NCBI RefSeq assembly: GCF_020715565.1
Contig: NZ_CP085839.1
Coordinates: forward strand, 2,480,001 to 2,544,000
Length of the DNA stretch: 64,000 nucleotides
Source of the DNA: Nocardioides sp. Kera G14
GTDB lineage: Bacteria > Actinomycetota > Actinomycetes > Propionibacteriales > Nocardioidaceae
Reading direction: 5' to 3'
The notes beneath the pieces are model-generated. The model ran no database searches. It was not told where the DNA came from and saw nothing but the letters and a program-made list of their open reading frames with translations. The translations under genes were made by a program, and so were the position numbers. This document shows, piece by piece, positions 36,613 through 46,439 of this stretch. The stretch's first letter is position 1; every line of letters starts with the position of its first letter.

Positions 36613-37968
36613 ATGAGGATCGATGCCGTGTCCGCCCAGCGGGTGCTGGTCGACGGCGCCTTCGTGCCCGCAACGCTGCGCCTCCGTCAGGGCCGTATCG
36701 CCTCCATCGAGCCCGTCGGAGCCGGCGAGAGCTCGCCACACGAGGGCCTCGTGCTGCACGTGCCGGACACGGCGTACGTCCTGCCGGGGATCGTCGACAC
36801 CCACGTGCACATCAACGAGCCCGGCCGCACCCACTGGGAGGGCTTCCTCTCCGCGACAGAGGCGGCGGCCCTCGGGGGCGCCACCACGCTGATCGACATG
36901 CCGCTGAACTCGATCCCGCCGACGACCACCGTCGACCACCTGCGGATCAAGCAGAAGGCCGCCGCCACCGAGCTGATGGTCGACGTCGGCTTCTGGGGTG
37001 GCGCGATCCCGGGCAACCTCGCCGACCTCGAACCGCTCTGGGACGCCGGCGTCTTCGGCTTCAAGTGCTTCCTCTCCCCCAGCGGCGTGGACGAGTTCCC
37101 GCCGCTGTCGACGGAGGAGTTTCACCAAGCCAGCAAGGAGATTGCGCGGTTCGGTGGCCGGATGATCGTGCACGCCGAGGATCCGTCCGTGCTGGACGCC
37201 TCGCCTGCTCCACCGTCACGTGCGTACGCCGACTTCCTGGCCTCACGCCCCGATGACGCGGAGCTCGCGGCGATCCGCACGGTGATCGACGCGGCCCGTG
37301 AGAGCGGTGCGCAGCTGCACATCCTCCACCTGGCCTCGGCCCGCGCCCTCGACATGATCCAGGCGGCCAAGGACGAGGGCCTGCGGCTCACCGTCGAGAC
37401 GTGCCCGCACTACCTGACCTTCGCGGCCGAGACGATCCCCGACGCCAGCGCGCAGTTCAAGTGCTGCCCGCCGATCCGCGACAGCGGCACCCGCGAGGCG
37501 CTCTGGCAGGCGCTGCGCGACGGGATCATCGACACCATCGTCTCCGACCACTCCCCAGCCACCGAGGAGGAGAAGACCAAGGGCGGCGGCGACCTGCAGC
37601 AGGCCTGGGGCGGAGTCTCCGGCCTGCAGGTGGGCTTCAGCGCCGTCGCGTTCGAGGCCCGCCGGCGCAACATCCCGCTCGCCCAGGTGAGCCGGTGGAT
37701 GAGCCGCAACACCGCCGACTTCGTCGGGCTCACGGCGAAAGGCCGGATCTCGGTGGGCGCGGACGCGGATCTCGCGATCTATGACACCGGGGTGGAGTTC
37801 CGGATCGAGGCGACCCGCCTCGCGCACAAGAACCCGATCTCGGCGTACGACGGGCTCCGCTTCGGCGGGCGGGTGACCCGCTCGATCGTGCGGGGCAACG
37901 CGATCGACGTCGAGCACCCGGACTGGAACTGGGGCCGGCAGCTCACCCGGCCCGGAGCGAAGGGATGA
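36613..37968 (+). CDS. allB: Allantoinase
   Basis: This 451-residue amidohydrolase opens the allantoin ring to allantoate. Metal ligands and the bridging Lys are visible: DTHVHINEPGRTHWEGF, the Lys in FGFKCFLSPSGVDEF, the His of MIVHAEDPS and LHILHLASA, and the Asp in IVSDHSPAT. These match AllB rather than dihydropyrimidinase. A GAGGAG purine stretch precedes the ATG. The stop overlaps the start of the aminotransferase gene. Confidence 0.93.
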   Translation: MRIDAVSAQRVLVDGAFVPATLRLRQGRIASIEPVGAGESSPHEGLVLHVPDTAYVLPGIVDTHVHINEPGRTHWEGFLSATEAAALGGATTLIDMPLNSIPPTTTVDHLRIKQKAAATELMVDVGFWGGAIPGNLADLEPLWDAGVFGFKCFLSPSGVDEFPPLSTEEFHQASKEIARFGGRMIVHAEDPSVLDASPAPPSRAYADFLASRPDDAELAAIRTVIDAARESGAQLHILHLASARALDMIQAAKDEGLRLTVETCPHYLTFAAETIPDASAQFKCCPPIRDSGTREALWQALRDGIIDTIVSDHSPATEEEKTKGGGDLQQAWGGVSGLQVGFSAVAFEARRRNIPLAQVSRWMSRNTADFVGLTAKGRISVGADADLAIYDTGVEFRIEATRLAHKNPISAYDGLRFGGRVTRSIVRGNAIDVEHPDWNWGRQLTRPGAKG

Positions 37969-39203
37969 CGCACGTGTCACTCACTGTCCCACCCCGCCTG
38001 CTGATGGGCCCCGGCCCGATCACGGTCGACCCGCGCGTGCTGCAGGCGATGAGCGCCCAGCTCGTCGGGCAGTTCGACCCCTTCATGACCAGCACGATGA
38101 ACGAGACGATGGCGCTCTACCGCCAGGTCTTCGTGACGGAGAACGAGCAGACGTTCCTGGTCGACGGCACGTCGCGTGCGGGCATCGAGGCCGCACTGGT
38201 CTCGCTCATCACGCCCGGGGACCGCGTCCTCGTGCCGGTCTTCGGCCGCTTCGGGCATCTCCTGGTCGAGATCGCGTCCCGTTGCGGGGCGGAGGTCCAC
38301 ACGATCGAGGTGCCGTGGGGCGAGGTCTTCACCCCCGAGGCCGTCGAGACGGCGATCGAGCGCATCCGGCCGAAGCTGCTCGCGATCGTGCAGGGCGACA
38401 CGTCCACGACGATGTGCCAGCCGCTTGCCGACATCGCACGGATCGCCACCGAGCACGGCGTCCTGACGTACGTCGACGCGACGGCCAGCATCGGCGGCAA
38501 CGACTTCCTCACCGACTCCTGGGGCGTCGACGTCGTGACCGCCGGACTGCAGAAGTGCCTCGGCGGACCGTCGGGAAGTGCGCCGATCACGATCGGTCCG
38601 CGCGCGGTCGAGGTGATCAGCGCGCGCAAGCATGTCGAGGCGGGGCTTCTCGACCCCTCTGGCAGTGCGGAGACCGACGAGGGCCCCGGAACGCGGATCG
38701 CCAGCAACTACCTCGACCTCGCGCAGATCATGGACTACTGGGGCCCGCGCCGCCTCAACCACCACACCGAGGCGACGTCGATGCTCTACGCCTCCCGCGC
38801 CGCTGCCCAGCTGCTCGTCGACGAGGGCATCGACAACGCAGTCGCGCGGCACCGCCTGCACGGCACCGCGATGCTGGAAGGCCTGGTGGGACTGGGGCTC
38901 TCGCTCTTCGGGGACCTCAGCAACAAGATGACGAACGTCGTCGCGGTCCACATTCCCGAGAGTCTGGGCGCCGTCGGAGGCGACCGCGTCCGGACAGCGC
39001 TGCTCGACGACTTCGGCATCGAGATCGGCACCTCCTTCGGACCGCTGCACGGGAAGGTCTGGCGGATCGGCACGATGGGCTACAACGCCCGCAAGGACGC
39101 CGTGCTGACCACGCTCGCCGCCCTCGAGCAGGTGCTCCGCGCCGAAGGCGTCGGTGTCACCGCCGGCGGCGGCGTGGGCGCTGCGCAGGAGGTCTACCGG
39201 TGA
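37965..39203 (+). CDS. pucG: PucG-type (S)-ureidoglycine-glyoxylate aminotransferase
   Basis: This 412-residue class V aminotransferase has the PLP Lys in TAGLQKCLGGPSG and an MGPGPITVDPRVLQAM opening like alanine-glyoxylate and ureidoglycine-glyoxylate aminotransferases. Placed between allantoinase and allantoate amidohydrolase, it most likely moves the amino group of ureidoglycine onto glyoxylate, giving oxalurate and glycine. A serine/alanine-glyoxylate role cannot be excluded from sequence alone. ATGA and GTGA overlaps couple it to both neighbours. Confidence 0.85.
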   Translation: MTHVSLTVPPRLLMGPGPITVDPRVLQAMSAQLVGQFDPFMTSTMNETMALYRQVFVTENEQTFLVDGTSRAGIEAALVSLITPGDRVLVPVFGRFGHLLVEIASRCGAEVHTIEVPWGEVFTPEAVETAIERIRPKLLAIVQGDTSTTMCQPLADIARIATEHGVLTYVDATASIGGNDFLTDSWGVDVVTAGLQKCLGGPSGSAPITIGPRAVEVISARKHVEAGLLDPSGSAETDEGPGTRIASNYLDLAQIMDYWGPRRLNHHTEATSMLYASRAAAQLLVDEGIDNAVARHRLHGTAMLEGLVGLGLSLFGDLSNKMTNVVAVHIPESLGAVGGDRVRTALLDDFGIEIGTSFGPLHGKVWRIGTMGYNARKDAVLTTLAALEQVLRAEGVGVTAGGGVGAAQEVYR

Positions 39204-40435
39204 CCACAGCAGCAGAGGTCCTGCTCCGCTGCAGTGAGCTCGACCGCTTCTCCGCGCACTCGACCTTCCTCGAGCGCAGCTACCTCACGCCCGAGCACGC
39301 CGCAGCCAACAAGCAGGCGGCGATCTGGATGGAGCAGGCAGGGCTCACGACGTGGGTCGATGCCGCCGGCAACCAGTGGGGACGCCGCGAAGGACCGACG
39401 CCCGACGCCCCCGCCCTCATCCTCGGCAGCCACCTCGACACGGTGCCCGACGCCGGCTCCTTCGACGGGATGCTCGGCGTCGTCATGGCCATCGCCGTCG
39501 CCGAACGTCTCAAGGGCACGGAGCTGCCCTTCGCCCTCGAGGTCGTGGGCTTCTCCGACGAGGAGGGCACCCGGTTCGGCAAGGCCCTGCTGGGCTCCCA
39601 GTCCGTCGCCGGGCAGTGGGACCCCGACTGGTGGGAGCTTCGCGACCGCAACGGCGTCACGCTGCACCAGGCCTTCCTCGACTTCGGCCTCGACCCGCGT
39701 CACGTCGGTGACGCAGCGAGGGACCCGGAGAGTGTCGTCGCCTACCTCGAGGCGCACATCGAGCAGGGCCCCGAGCTCGAGGCCGCGGACCGGTCGCTCG
39801 GCTATGTCACGACGATCGCCGGCGCCCGCCGCTTCAAGCTGAGCGTGATCGGCGAGGCGCGTCACGCGGGCGGGACGCCGTACCCACGGCGCAGGGATGC
39901 CCTCGTCGGGGCCAGCGAGGCGATCATCGCCATCGAGCGACTCGCGAAGGCGAGCGACTGCATCGCGACGGTCGGCCGGATCGAGGTGCGACCGGGGGCG
40001 GTCAACGTCATCCCTGGGCGGGCCGACTTCAGCCTCGATCTGCGGGCCGCGACGGACGACGAACGCGACGGCATGCTCGACGTGATCGTCGAGACGATCG
40101 ACGAGCTCTGCGAGAAGCGCTGGCTGCGCTTCGAGTCGCAGGAGAACCACTCCGCCGCCTCGGCACCGTGTGCTCCCTGGCTGCAGCAGGCCGTGATCGA
40201 CGGCATCAGGAGGACCGGAGACCAGGAACCGATGGGGATCTGGAGCCGCGCCGGTCACGACGCGATGGCGATCGCGGAGATCGCCGACATCGGCATGCTC
40301 TTCCTGCGCTGCTTCGACGGCATCAGTCACCACCCCGGCGAGTCCGTGCGCGAGGTCGACGTCGAGCGTGGGCTCGACGCGTTCGAAGAGGCCGTGCGGC
40401 GCGTGGCGGTCACCTGGCCCGGGCGATCGCAATGA
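39200..40435 (+). CDS. allC: Allantoate amidohydrolase
   Basis: The 411-residue M20/M28-type amidohydrolase, in the AllC/HyuC family, would cleave allantoate to ureidoglycine, ammonia and CO2. Metal-site motifs are GSHLDTVPDAGSFDGMLG, GFSDEEGTRFG, EAHIEQGPELE and a late SHHPGESV. The middle RHAGGTPYPRRRDAL segment is the dimerisation region. The GTG start overlaps the previous stop. HyuC-type carbamoylases look similar, but the operon context favours AllC. Confidence 0.9.
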   Translation: MTTAAEVLLRCSELDRFSAHSTFLERSYLTPEHAAANKQAAIWMEQAGLTTWVDAAGNQWGRREGPTPDAPALILGSHLDTVPDAGSFDGMLGVVMAIAVAERLKGTELPFALEVVGFSDEEGTRFGKALLGSQSVAGQWDPDWWELRDRNGVTLHQAFLDFGLDPRHVGDAARDPESVVAYLEAHIEQGPELEAADRSLGYVTTIAGARRFKLSVIGEARHAGGTPYPRRRDALVGASEAIIAIERLAKASDCIATVGRIEVRPGAVNVIPGRADFSLDLRAATDDERDGMLDVIVETIDELCEKRWLRFESQENHSAASAPCAPWLQQAVIDGIRRTGDQEPMGIWSRAGHDAMAIAEIADIGMLFLRCFDGISHHPGESVREVDVERGLDAFEEAVRRVAVTWPGRSQ

Positions 40436-41247
40436 CGGATATGCGTCTCGACGAGCGGATCGCCCGGCATCGGTCCGAGCTGTCTCCCCAGGAGCGGAGG
40501 GCGGCGGACACGCTCCTCGCGCATCTGGACGACCTGGCGACGTACCGGGCCGCGGAGCTCGCCGACCTGGCCGGCGTCTCCAAGGCGACCATGTCGCGAC
40601 TCTTCCGCTCGCTGGGGTTCGCGGGCTTCGACGAGGTCCGGGACCACCTCCGCACGCTGAGGTCCGCCGGCCTGCCGCAGCGTGTCGACGGCACCCCCGA
40701 CATGGAGGCGATCGCGGCCAACGAGGCGGCACACGTCGCCGCCGCCGTCTCGCAGCCCCGGATCGGCGAGGCCATCGAGTGGCTGGCCAAGGCCGAGCGC
40801 GTGCTGATCCTCGGCTGGCGCGGAAGCTTCTCGGTCGCGCTGCAGATGCGCCATCAGCTGGTGCAGGCGCGCAACCACGTCACCCTCGGGCCCTTCCCCG
40901 GGCAGGCGGTCGGCGAGGAGATCGCCTCGCTGCGGCCCGGCGACGTCCTCGTCCTCTACGGCTTCCGACGCCGGCCGCGCACCTTCGGCGCGCTGCTGGA
41001 GCGGGCCGCCTCGACGGGCGCCAAGATCATCCTCATCGCCGACCCCACCGCGCTGCCACATGTCCCGCTCGTCGACCTGTGGCTCGAGTGCCAGGTCGAG
41101 ACGACGCTGGCCTTCGACTCCTACTCCGCCCCGTCGACGCTCACCAGCGTCATCGCCGACGGCGTCCTCTCCACGCTCGGCTCCGCCGCCCACGACCGGG
41201 TCTCCCGGATCGCCGGGGCGTACCAGGAGATCGGCGAGGTCGAGTAG
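40432..41247 (+). CDS. MurR/RpiR-family transcriptional regulator
   Basis: This 271-residue regulator has the RpiR HTH at the N-terminus (LSPQERRAADTLLAHLDDLA, then AELADLAGVSKATMSRLFRS) and a SIS sugar/ligand-binding domain (about 120-250; VLILGWRGSFSVALQMRHQL). It is co-transcribed inside the purine operon, so it probably controls it in response to a pathway intermediate. The paired GAAAC/GTTTC palindromes upstream of uraD are its likely operator. Repressor or activator sense is not decided. Confidence 0.88.
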   Translation: MTDMRLDERIARHRSELSPQERRAADTLLAHLDDLATYRAAELADLAGVSKATMSRLFRSLGFAGFDEVRDHLRTLRSAGLPQRVDGTPDMEAIAANEAAHVAAAVSQPRIGEAIEWLAKAERVLILGWRGSFSVALQMRHQLVQARNHVTLGPFPGQAVGEEIASLRPGDVLVLYGFRRRPRTFGALLERAASTGAKIILIADPTALPHVPLVDLWLECQVETTLAFDSYSAPSTLTSVIADGVLSTLGSAAHDRVSRIAGAYQEIGEVE

Positions 41248-41255
41248 CAACCGTC

Positions 41256-42053
41256 ATGGATCTGGCATGGGTGGAGACCTGGCGCCGACCGCGCTCCCGC
41301 GAGGAGCTCGTGCTGGCGCCCGGCGAGAGCGTGGTGGCCGGTGGCACGTGGCTCTTCTCCGAGCCGCAGCCCTCGGTGACCGGCCTCGTCGACCTGACCG
41401 AACTCGCCTGGGCATCGCTCTCACCCCTGATCGACGGCGGCGTCTCGATCGCGGCGACCTGCACCATCCAGACCCTGCAGTCCGCGCACTGGCCCGCGTC
41501 GATCGGCGCCGTGGTGCGGTCGTGCGCCGATGCGCTCCTGATGTCGTGGAAGGTCCAGCAGGCCGCCACCGTCGGCGGCAACCTCTGCCTCGCCCTTCCG
41601 GCAGGGGCGATGATCTCGTTCCTTGCCGCCCTCGACGGCGAGATGGTGATCTGGACGCCCGACGGCGGTGAGCGCCGCGAGCGAGTCGTCGACTTCGTGC
41701 GCGGCGTCGGCGACACGTCGCTGAAGCCCGGCGAGATCGTGCGAGCGATCGAAGCGGGGCCCGACGCGCTCGGCGACCGCTATGCGTTCCGCCGGATCTC
41801 GCTCACCGAGCACGGCCGCTCCGCCGCCGTCGTCATCGCACGCCGTACGCCGACCGGCGACCGTCTGGTCGTCACCGCAGCCACCCCCGCCCCGGTCGTG
41901 CTCGAGCTCACCCACTCCCCCACGCCCGCCGAGGTGACGGCCGCGATCGGCACCATCGAGACGTGGCATGACGACGTCCACGGGGCGCAGGACTGGCGGG
42001 CGGCCCAGACGCTGCGCCTGGCGCTGGACGCCCTGACGGAATTGGACTCATGA
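41256..42053 (+). CDS. Xanthine dehydrogenase FAD-binding subunit
   Basis: The 265-residue protein has the FAD_binding_5 fold: [13 protein letters not shown] for flavin pyrophosphate binding, [20 protein letters not shown], and the [17 protein letters not shown] segment. A small CO_deh_flav_C-type tail follows. It would carry electrons from the iron-sulfur centres to NAD or another acceptor. It is slightly shorter than most such subunits. Its stop overlaps the start of the fused iron-sulfur/molybdenum subunit gene. Confidence 0.88.
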   Translation: MDLAWVETWRRPRSREELVLAPGESVVAGGTWLFSEPQPSVTGLVDLTELAWASLSPLIDGGVSIAATCTIQTLQSAHWPASIGAVVRSCADALLMSWKVQQAATVGGNLCLALPAGAMISFLAALDGEMVIWTPDGGERRERVVDFVRGVGDTSLKPGEIVRAIEAGPDALGDRYAFRRISLTEHGRSAAVVIARRTPTGDRLVVTAATPAPVVLELTHSPTPAEVTAAIGTIETWHDDVHGAQDWRAAQTLRLALDALTELDS

Positions 42054-44692
42054 GGCTCAACGGTCACGACGTCCAGGCGACTCCCGCCCCCGGCCAGTGC
42101 CTACGCACCTTCATCCGGGAACAGGGCGACTTCGCCCCCAAGAAGGGCTGCGATGCCGGCGACTGCGGCGCCTGCACGGTGCTCCTCGACGGCGACGCCG
42201 TGCACTCCTGCATCACCCCGGCGATGCGCGCACTCGACTCCGACGTGACCACGGCGTCCGGCCTCGGCAGCCCGGAGGACCTGTCGGACGTGCAGCGCTG
42301 CTTCGTCGAGGGCGCCGGCTTCCAGTGCGGCTTCTGCACCGCCGGCTACGTCGTCACCGCCACCGCCCTCGCGGAACGAACCGCCCTTTCAGGGGCGGGC
42401 GAGGGCCCATTCGGCGATGAGGCCCGGTTGTTCAAGGGGAACCTCTGCCGGTGCACCGGTTACCGGTCGATCAAGGACTCCCTCGCAGGCACCTGCAACG
42501 TCGAGGCCGGCGGTTTCGGCACGTCCGTCGCCGCGCCGGCGGGGCCGAGGATCGTCACCGGTCGTGAGCCCTACGCGCTGGACCTCCCCGACGAGGGCGT
42601 GCTGCACGCGAAGCTGGTCCGCAGCCCGCACGCGCATGCCCGGATCGTCTCGATCGACACCTCTGCGGCGGAAGCTCTGCCCGGCGTCGTACTGGTCCTG
42701 ACACCGGACGACGACCTGCCCTACGCCTACTCGACCGGCCGTCACGACAGCCGGCTCGACGACCCCGACGACACCCGCTTCCTCGACACCGTCGTGCGCT
42801 TCCGCGGCCAGCGGGTCGCGGTGGTCATCGCCGAGTCCGTCGCGATCGCGGAGCGCGCCGTCGCCCTCGTCGAGGTGGAGTACGACGTCCTCCCGGCCGT
42901 CTTCGACCCCGAGCTCGCGCGGCAGCCCGGTGCGCCGCTCGTCCACGGCGACAAGGACGCCGTGGAGGCACGGATCAGCGAGCCGGGCCGCAACGTCGTC
43001 GCCCAGGCGCATGGCGACCACGGCGACGTGACCAAGGGCTTCGAGGAGGCGGTCCACCGGGTCAGCGGCACCTGGCAGACCGCACGCGTCACGCACGCCA
43101 GCCTGGAGACCCACGGAGCCCGCGCGTGGGTCGAGGACGACGGGACCCTCACGGTCCGGACGAGCACCCAGGTGCCCTTCCTGGTCCGTGCGGAGCTCGC
43201 CCACATCCTCGACCGACCCGTCGAGTCCGTCCGGGTGATCGCCCCGCGGGTCGGTGGCGGCTTCGGTGGCAAGCAGGAGAAGCTCGTCGAGGACATCGTG
43301 GCCGTCGCTGCCCTGAGGACCGGCCGGCCGGTGCAGCTCGAGATGACGCGCGAGGAGCAGTTCGCCGCCATCCCGGTCCGGCACCCGATGCGGGTCTCCG
43401 TCGAGCTCGGCGCGGACGAGGACGGGCGCCTCACCGCGATGCGGATCGACGTCCTCTCCGACACCGGTGCCTACGGCAACCACGCCATCGGCGTCCTGTT
43501 CCACGGCTGTCACGAGTCCATCGCCGTCTACCGCTGCGACAACAAGCGGCTGAACGCGGAGGCCGTCTACACGCACAACCCGCCGAGTGGAGCCTTCCGC
43601 GGCTACGGGCTGGGCCAGGTGATGTTCGGCCTCGAGTCGGCGATGGACGAGCTTGCTCGCAAGGTCGGCCTGTCGGCGTACGAGATCCGGAGGCGGAACG
43701 TGGTCCGGCCCGGTGACGACCTGGTCGTGATCGAGCAGCCGGACACCGACCTCTCCTTCGGCAGCTACGGGCTCGACCAGTGCCTCGATCTGGCCGAGCA
43801 GGGGCTCGCCTCGACGAGCGCCGACGCGAGCCAGAAGCCCAGGCCCGGCTGGAGGATAGGCGAGGGCATGGCCGTCGCGATGATCGCCACCCTGCCGCCA
43901 CGAGGCCACCATTCGACCGCTCGCGTGACGCTCCATCCGGACGGCACGGCCGACGTCGTTGTCGGCACGGCGGAGTTCGGGAACGGCACCGCGACCGTCC
44001 ACACCCAGCTCGCGGCCGAGGAGCTCGGCATATCTCCCTCAGCCGTGCGTCTCGTCACCGGCGACACCGGCACCAGCGGCTACGACACCGGCGCCTTCGG
44101 GTCGGCAGGCTCCGTGGTCGCAGGGCTCGCGGTGCAGAAGGCGGCCCACGAGCTACGCGCGCGGCTCGACGCGCTCGGCGGCCTGCGTGCCCTCACCGAG
44201 TCGATCACCGCCACCGCCACGCATGACGGCTCGAACCGGTCGCTCGCCTTCAACGTCCATGCCGTCCGCGTGGCCGTCGACCCGAGCACCGGCGAGGTCG
44301 AGATCCTCGACAACCTGCAGACCGTCGACGCCGGCCGCGTGATCAACCCCGAGCAGCTCCGCGGCCAGGTCGAGGGCGGTGTCGCGCAGGCGATCGGAAG
44401 CGCACTCCAGGAGGAGGTGGTCGTCCGGGACGGCGAGGTGATCACGCGGACGTTCCGCAACTACCGGCTGCCACAGATGGGCCACATCCCGCCGTTGCGG
44501 GTCCTCTTCGCCGACACGTCCGACTCCAAGGGACCCCGCGGCGCGAAGTCGATGAGCGAGGCGCCGTACAACCCCGTTGCCCCGGCACTCGCCAACGCGA
44601 TCCGGGATGCGCTTGGCGTCCGCCCGCATGAGCTTCCGATGACTCGTGACCGGGTGTGGCGGCTTGCGCAGAGCGCGTCCGATGGTGTGTGA
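42050..44692 (+). CDS. Xanthine dehydrogenase, fused [2Fe-2S] and molybdopterin subunits
   Basis: This 880-residue fusion has an N-terminal [2Fe-2S] pair ([15 protein letters not shown] with a later Cys; [10 protein letters not shown] and [13 protein letters not shown], residues about 30-145). A molybdenum-binding domain follows (about 165-880) with [23 protein letters not shown] and [15 protein letters not shown], whose Glu is the catalytic base position. With the FAD protein it should oxidise hypoxanthine/xanthine to urate. No XdhC-type cofactor inserter is in the window. Confidence 0.9.
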   Translation: MRLNGHDVQATPAPGQCLRTFIREQGDFAPKKGCDAGDCGACTVLLDGDAVHSCITPAMRALDSDVTTASGLGSPEDLSDVQRCFVEGAGFQCGFCTAGYVVTATALAERTALSGAGEGPFGDEARLFKGNLCRCTGYRSIKDSLAGTCNVEAGGFGTSVAAPAGPRIVTGREPYALDLPDEGVLHAKLVRSPHAHARIVSIDTSAAEALPGVVLVLTPDDDLPYAYSTGRHDSRLDDPDDTRFLDTVVRFRGQRVAVVIAESVAIAERAVALVEVEYDVLPAVFDPELARQPGAPLVHGDKDAVEARISEPGRNVVAQAHGDHGDVTKGFEEAVHRVSGTWQTARVTHASLETHGARAWVEDDGTLTVRTSTQVPFLVRAELAHILDRPVESVRVIAPRVGGGFGGKQEKLVEDIVAVAALRTGRPVQLEMTREEQFAAIPVRHPMRVSVELGADEDGRLTAMRIDVLSDTGAYGNHAIGVLFHGCHESIAVYRCDNKRLNAEAVYTHNPPSGAFRGYGLGQVMFGLESAMDELARKVGLSAYEIRRRNVVRPGDDLVVIEQPDTDLSFGSYGLDQCLDLAEQGLASTSADASQKPRPGWRIGEGMAVAMIATLPPRGHHSTARVTLHPDGTADVVVGTAEFGNGTATVHTQLAAEELGISPSAVRLVTGDTGTSGYDTGAFGSAGSVVAGLAVQKAAHELRARLDALGGLRALTESITATATHDGSNRSLAFNVHAVRVAVDPSTGEVEILDNLQTVDAGRVINPEQLRGQVEGGVAQAIGSALQEEVVVRDGEVITRTFRNYRLPQMGHIPPLRVLFADTSDSKGPRGAKSMSEAPYNPVAPALANAIRDALGVRPHELPMTRDRVWRLAQSASDGV

Positions 44693-44706
44693 TCAGGGCA
44701 CTACGT

Positions 44707-44743
44707 CGGCCGCCTCGCATCAGCGAGAGCGGCCGTTATTGTT
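44707..44743 (+). terminator. Hairpin terminator after the purine operon
   Basis: Arms CGGCCGCCTCGC (44707-44718) and GCGAGAGCGGCCG (44723-44735) form a 12-bp GC-rich stem with one bulged A and an ATCA loop. TTATTGTT follows. It lies 15 bases past the xanthine dehydrogenase stop, before the convergent DUF1275 gene. This fits intrinsic termination, though the U-tract is interrupted. Confidence 0.7.
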
Positions 44744-44760
44744 CCGTGACCTTGACGTGA

Positions 44761-45453
44761 TCAGGCCGTGACCGCGGCACGGCGGTGCCACTCGCCCACC
44801 CCGGTCGCGGCGGCGATCAGCACGCCCGCCAGCAGGAGCCCCCAGCCCAGGTGGACCTTGAGCAGCGCGGCACCCGCCGCGGCGCCGAGCAGGATGAGCA
44901 GGACGGCGGCGAAACGCCGACCGGAGCCGCCCCCCTTGCCGGAGCCGAAGACCGAGTCGGCAGCCAGCCCCGTGAGTGTCGACGTGACCACGACGGTGGT
45001 GACGTCCTTGATCGCGATGTGTCGCGCCGCCGCCGCCTGGATGCCCATGGCGACAGCGCCGATCGTCGTGACGGTGACCATGATCCCGTGCTCCGGGTCG
45101 TCGCCGGCGACGAAGAGCACGACCGCGAGCGCGACCATCACCGCCGCGACCGCCGCGAAGAGCACCGTGGTCACGGCCGTCCAGGCGCCCGTGACGCGTC
45201 GCAGGGAGCGGCCGCCGATCGCGGCGCCGAGCAGGAAGCCGAGCAGTGCCAGAGAGGGACCGAGCACCGGCAGGCCGCTGCCGCCCACGACGGCCATGCC
45301 GAGCACCACGACGTTGCCGGTCATGTTGCCGGTGAAGACCTTGTCCAGGCCGAGGTAGCCGACCGCGTCGTTGATCCCGGTGGTGAAGGTCAGCACCAGC
45401 ATCAGCCACAGGTGCATCGTCGGAGCGGGTACGGCGCGCAGGCGGTCAGTCAC
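44761..45453 (-). CDS. DUF1275 (YoaK-type) membrane protein
   Basis: The 230-residue protein has about six hydrophobic helices and the DUF1275 marks: a GINDAVGYLGLDKVFTGNMTGN motif near the N-terminus and QAAAARHIAIKDVTTVVVTSTL in the middle. The transport or enzymatic role of this family is unknown. The GTG at 45453 is used. The longer upstream frame overlaps the TetR gene in antisense composition and is rejected. Confidence 0.85.
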   Translation of the reverse strand: MTDRLRAVPAPTMHLWLMLVLTFTTGINDAVGYLGLDKVFTGNMTGNVVVLGMAVVGGSGLPVLGPSLALLGFLLGAAIGGRSLRRVTGAWTAVTTVLFAAVAAVMVALAVVLFVAGDDPEHGIMVTVTTIGAVAMGIQAAAARHIAIKDVTTVVVTSTLTGLAADSVFGSGKGGGSGRRFAAVLLILLGAAAGAALLKVHLGWGLLLAGVLIAAATGVGEWHRRAAVTA

Positions 45454-45491
45454 ATCGCGAATGGTAGGGGCTGGGCCGGTCGCCCGGACGA

Positions 45492-46043
45492 TCAGGAGGC
45501 CGCGAGCGTCTCGGCCGCCGTCGCGAGGTCCTGGACACCTTGGGCAAGCTCCTCGGGACGGTCGGTGGTCAGGTCGAGTAGGAAGCCGTAGAGGGCCGAG
45601 TCGACCATCCTGACGATCCGCGGCGCACGGTCCTCCTGTGCCCCGCTGCGGACGAGGTAGGCACGCAGGGTCTCCACCCAGATCTCGTTGCTGGCGCGCA
45701 CGGCGGCGCGGTAGGGCTCCTCGCCGATCAGGCCGGTGGCCGCTGCCTGGACGTAGACGTGCAGACAGCCGAAGAGCGGCTCGCGTTGGTAGGCCAGCCA
45801 CAGCCGGTTGACCGCGGCACCCACACCGTCAGCGACCGGCAGCCCGTCGATCATCGCCCGGGCCCGCTCGCACGAGCGCGTGACCACGTCGGTCACGAGC
45901 TGGTCGCGGCTGCCGAAGTGGTAGATGAGCATGCGGTCGCTCGTGCCGATCGCGGCGGCGAGGGGACGGAGGGTCAGGCCGATCAGTCCGTGGGCGAGGA
46001 CATGGTCGGTGACCTGGTCCAAGAGCTCGTCTCGCCGCGACAT
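45492..46043 (-). CDS. TetR-family transcriptional regulator
   Basis: This 183-residue regulator has the TetR HTH (GLTLRPLAAAIGTSDRMLIYHF) at residues 21-44 and a variable ligand domain. It is divergent from a small multidrug resistance transporter gene. Two TGTAGC/GCTACA palindromes lie between the two starts, so it most likely represses both genes until a cationic drug binds. Ligand identity is not visible. Confidence 0.88.
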   Translation of the reverse strand: MSRRDELLDQVTDHVLAHGLIGLTLRPLAAAIGTSDRMLIYHFGSRDQLVTDVVTRSCERARAMIDGLPVADGVGAAVNRLWLAYQREPLFGCLHVYVQAAATGLIGEEPYRAAVRASNEIWVETLRAYLVRSGAQEDRAPRIVRMVDSALYGFLLDLTTDRPEELAQGVQDLATAAETLAAS

Positions 46044-46052
46044 GACCAGAAG

Positions 46053-46087
46053 TGTAGCGAGTGCTACAGTCCGTAGCAGTCGCTACA
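46053..46087. promoter_or_regulatory. TetR operator palindromes between the TetR and SMR genes
   Basis: TGTAGC-GAGT-GCTACA at 46053-46068 is a perfect palindrome. CGTAGC-AGTC-GCTACA at 46072-46087 repeats it with one edge mismatch. The centres are 19 bases apart, roughly two helical turns. TACAGT and TACACT -10-like hexamers overlap the first copy in the two directions, so one bound regulator could shut both promoters. Confidence 0.75.
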
Positions 46088-46109
46088 TTTGTTGATTCTT
46101 GGAGTTTCC

Positions 46110-46439
46110 ATGGCCGCGTTCCTGGCGCTGTTCGGTGCGATCGCGTTCGAGATCGCCTCGACCCTGTCCCTGCCCAAGACCCGCGAGTTCCACGACCTCC
46201 CGTGGACCGCCACGGTCCTGGTCGGCTACGGCGTCTCCTTCTGGCTGCTGACGCTCGCGCTCCGTGAGATCCAGGTGTCGACGACGTACGCCATCTGGTC
46301 CGGCGTCGGCACCGCCGCCACCGCGATCCTCGCGACGGTCTTCCTCGGCGACACGATGACGTGGACCAAGGCCTTCTGGCTCGGCGTGATCATCGCGGGA
46401 GTCATCGGCCTGAACCTGTCCGGCACGACCCACGCCTAG
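46110..46439 (+). CDS. Small multidrug resistance (SMR) family transporter
   Basis: The 109-residue protein has four transmembrane helices and SMR marks: a membrane Glu near residue 14 (AIAFEIASTLSL), LPWTATVLVGYGVSFWLL, and VSTTYAIWSGVGTA. It should export cationic compounds as a dimer using the proton gradient. The ATG at 46110 has a GGAG site seven bases upstream. TTG codons further up are rejected. Its stop overlaps the convergent dehydrogenase gene by 4 bases. Confidence 0.9.
   Translation: MAAFLALFGAIAFEIASTLSLPKTREFHDLPWTATVLVGYGVSFWLLTLALREIQVSTTYAIWSGVGTAATAILATVFLGDTMTWTKAFWLGVIIAGVIGLNLSGTTHA

Noticed and set aside
42389..44002. Long antisense open frame (537 codons) opposite the xanthine dehydrogenase gene
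   Set aside because: It mirrors the codon periodicity of the real gene, is very rich in Arg, Gly, Asp and Val, and has no recognisable domain.
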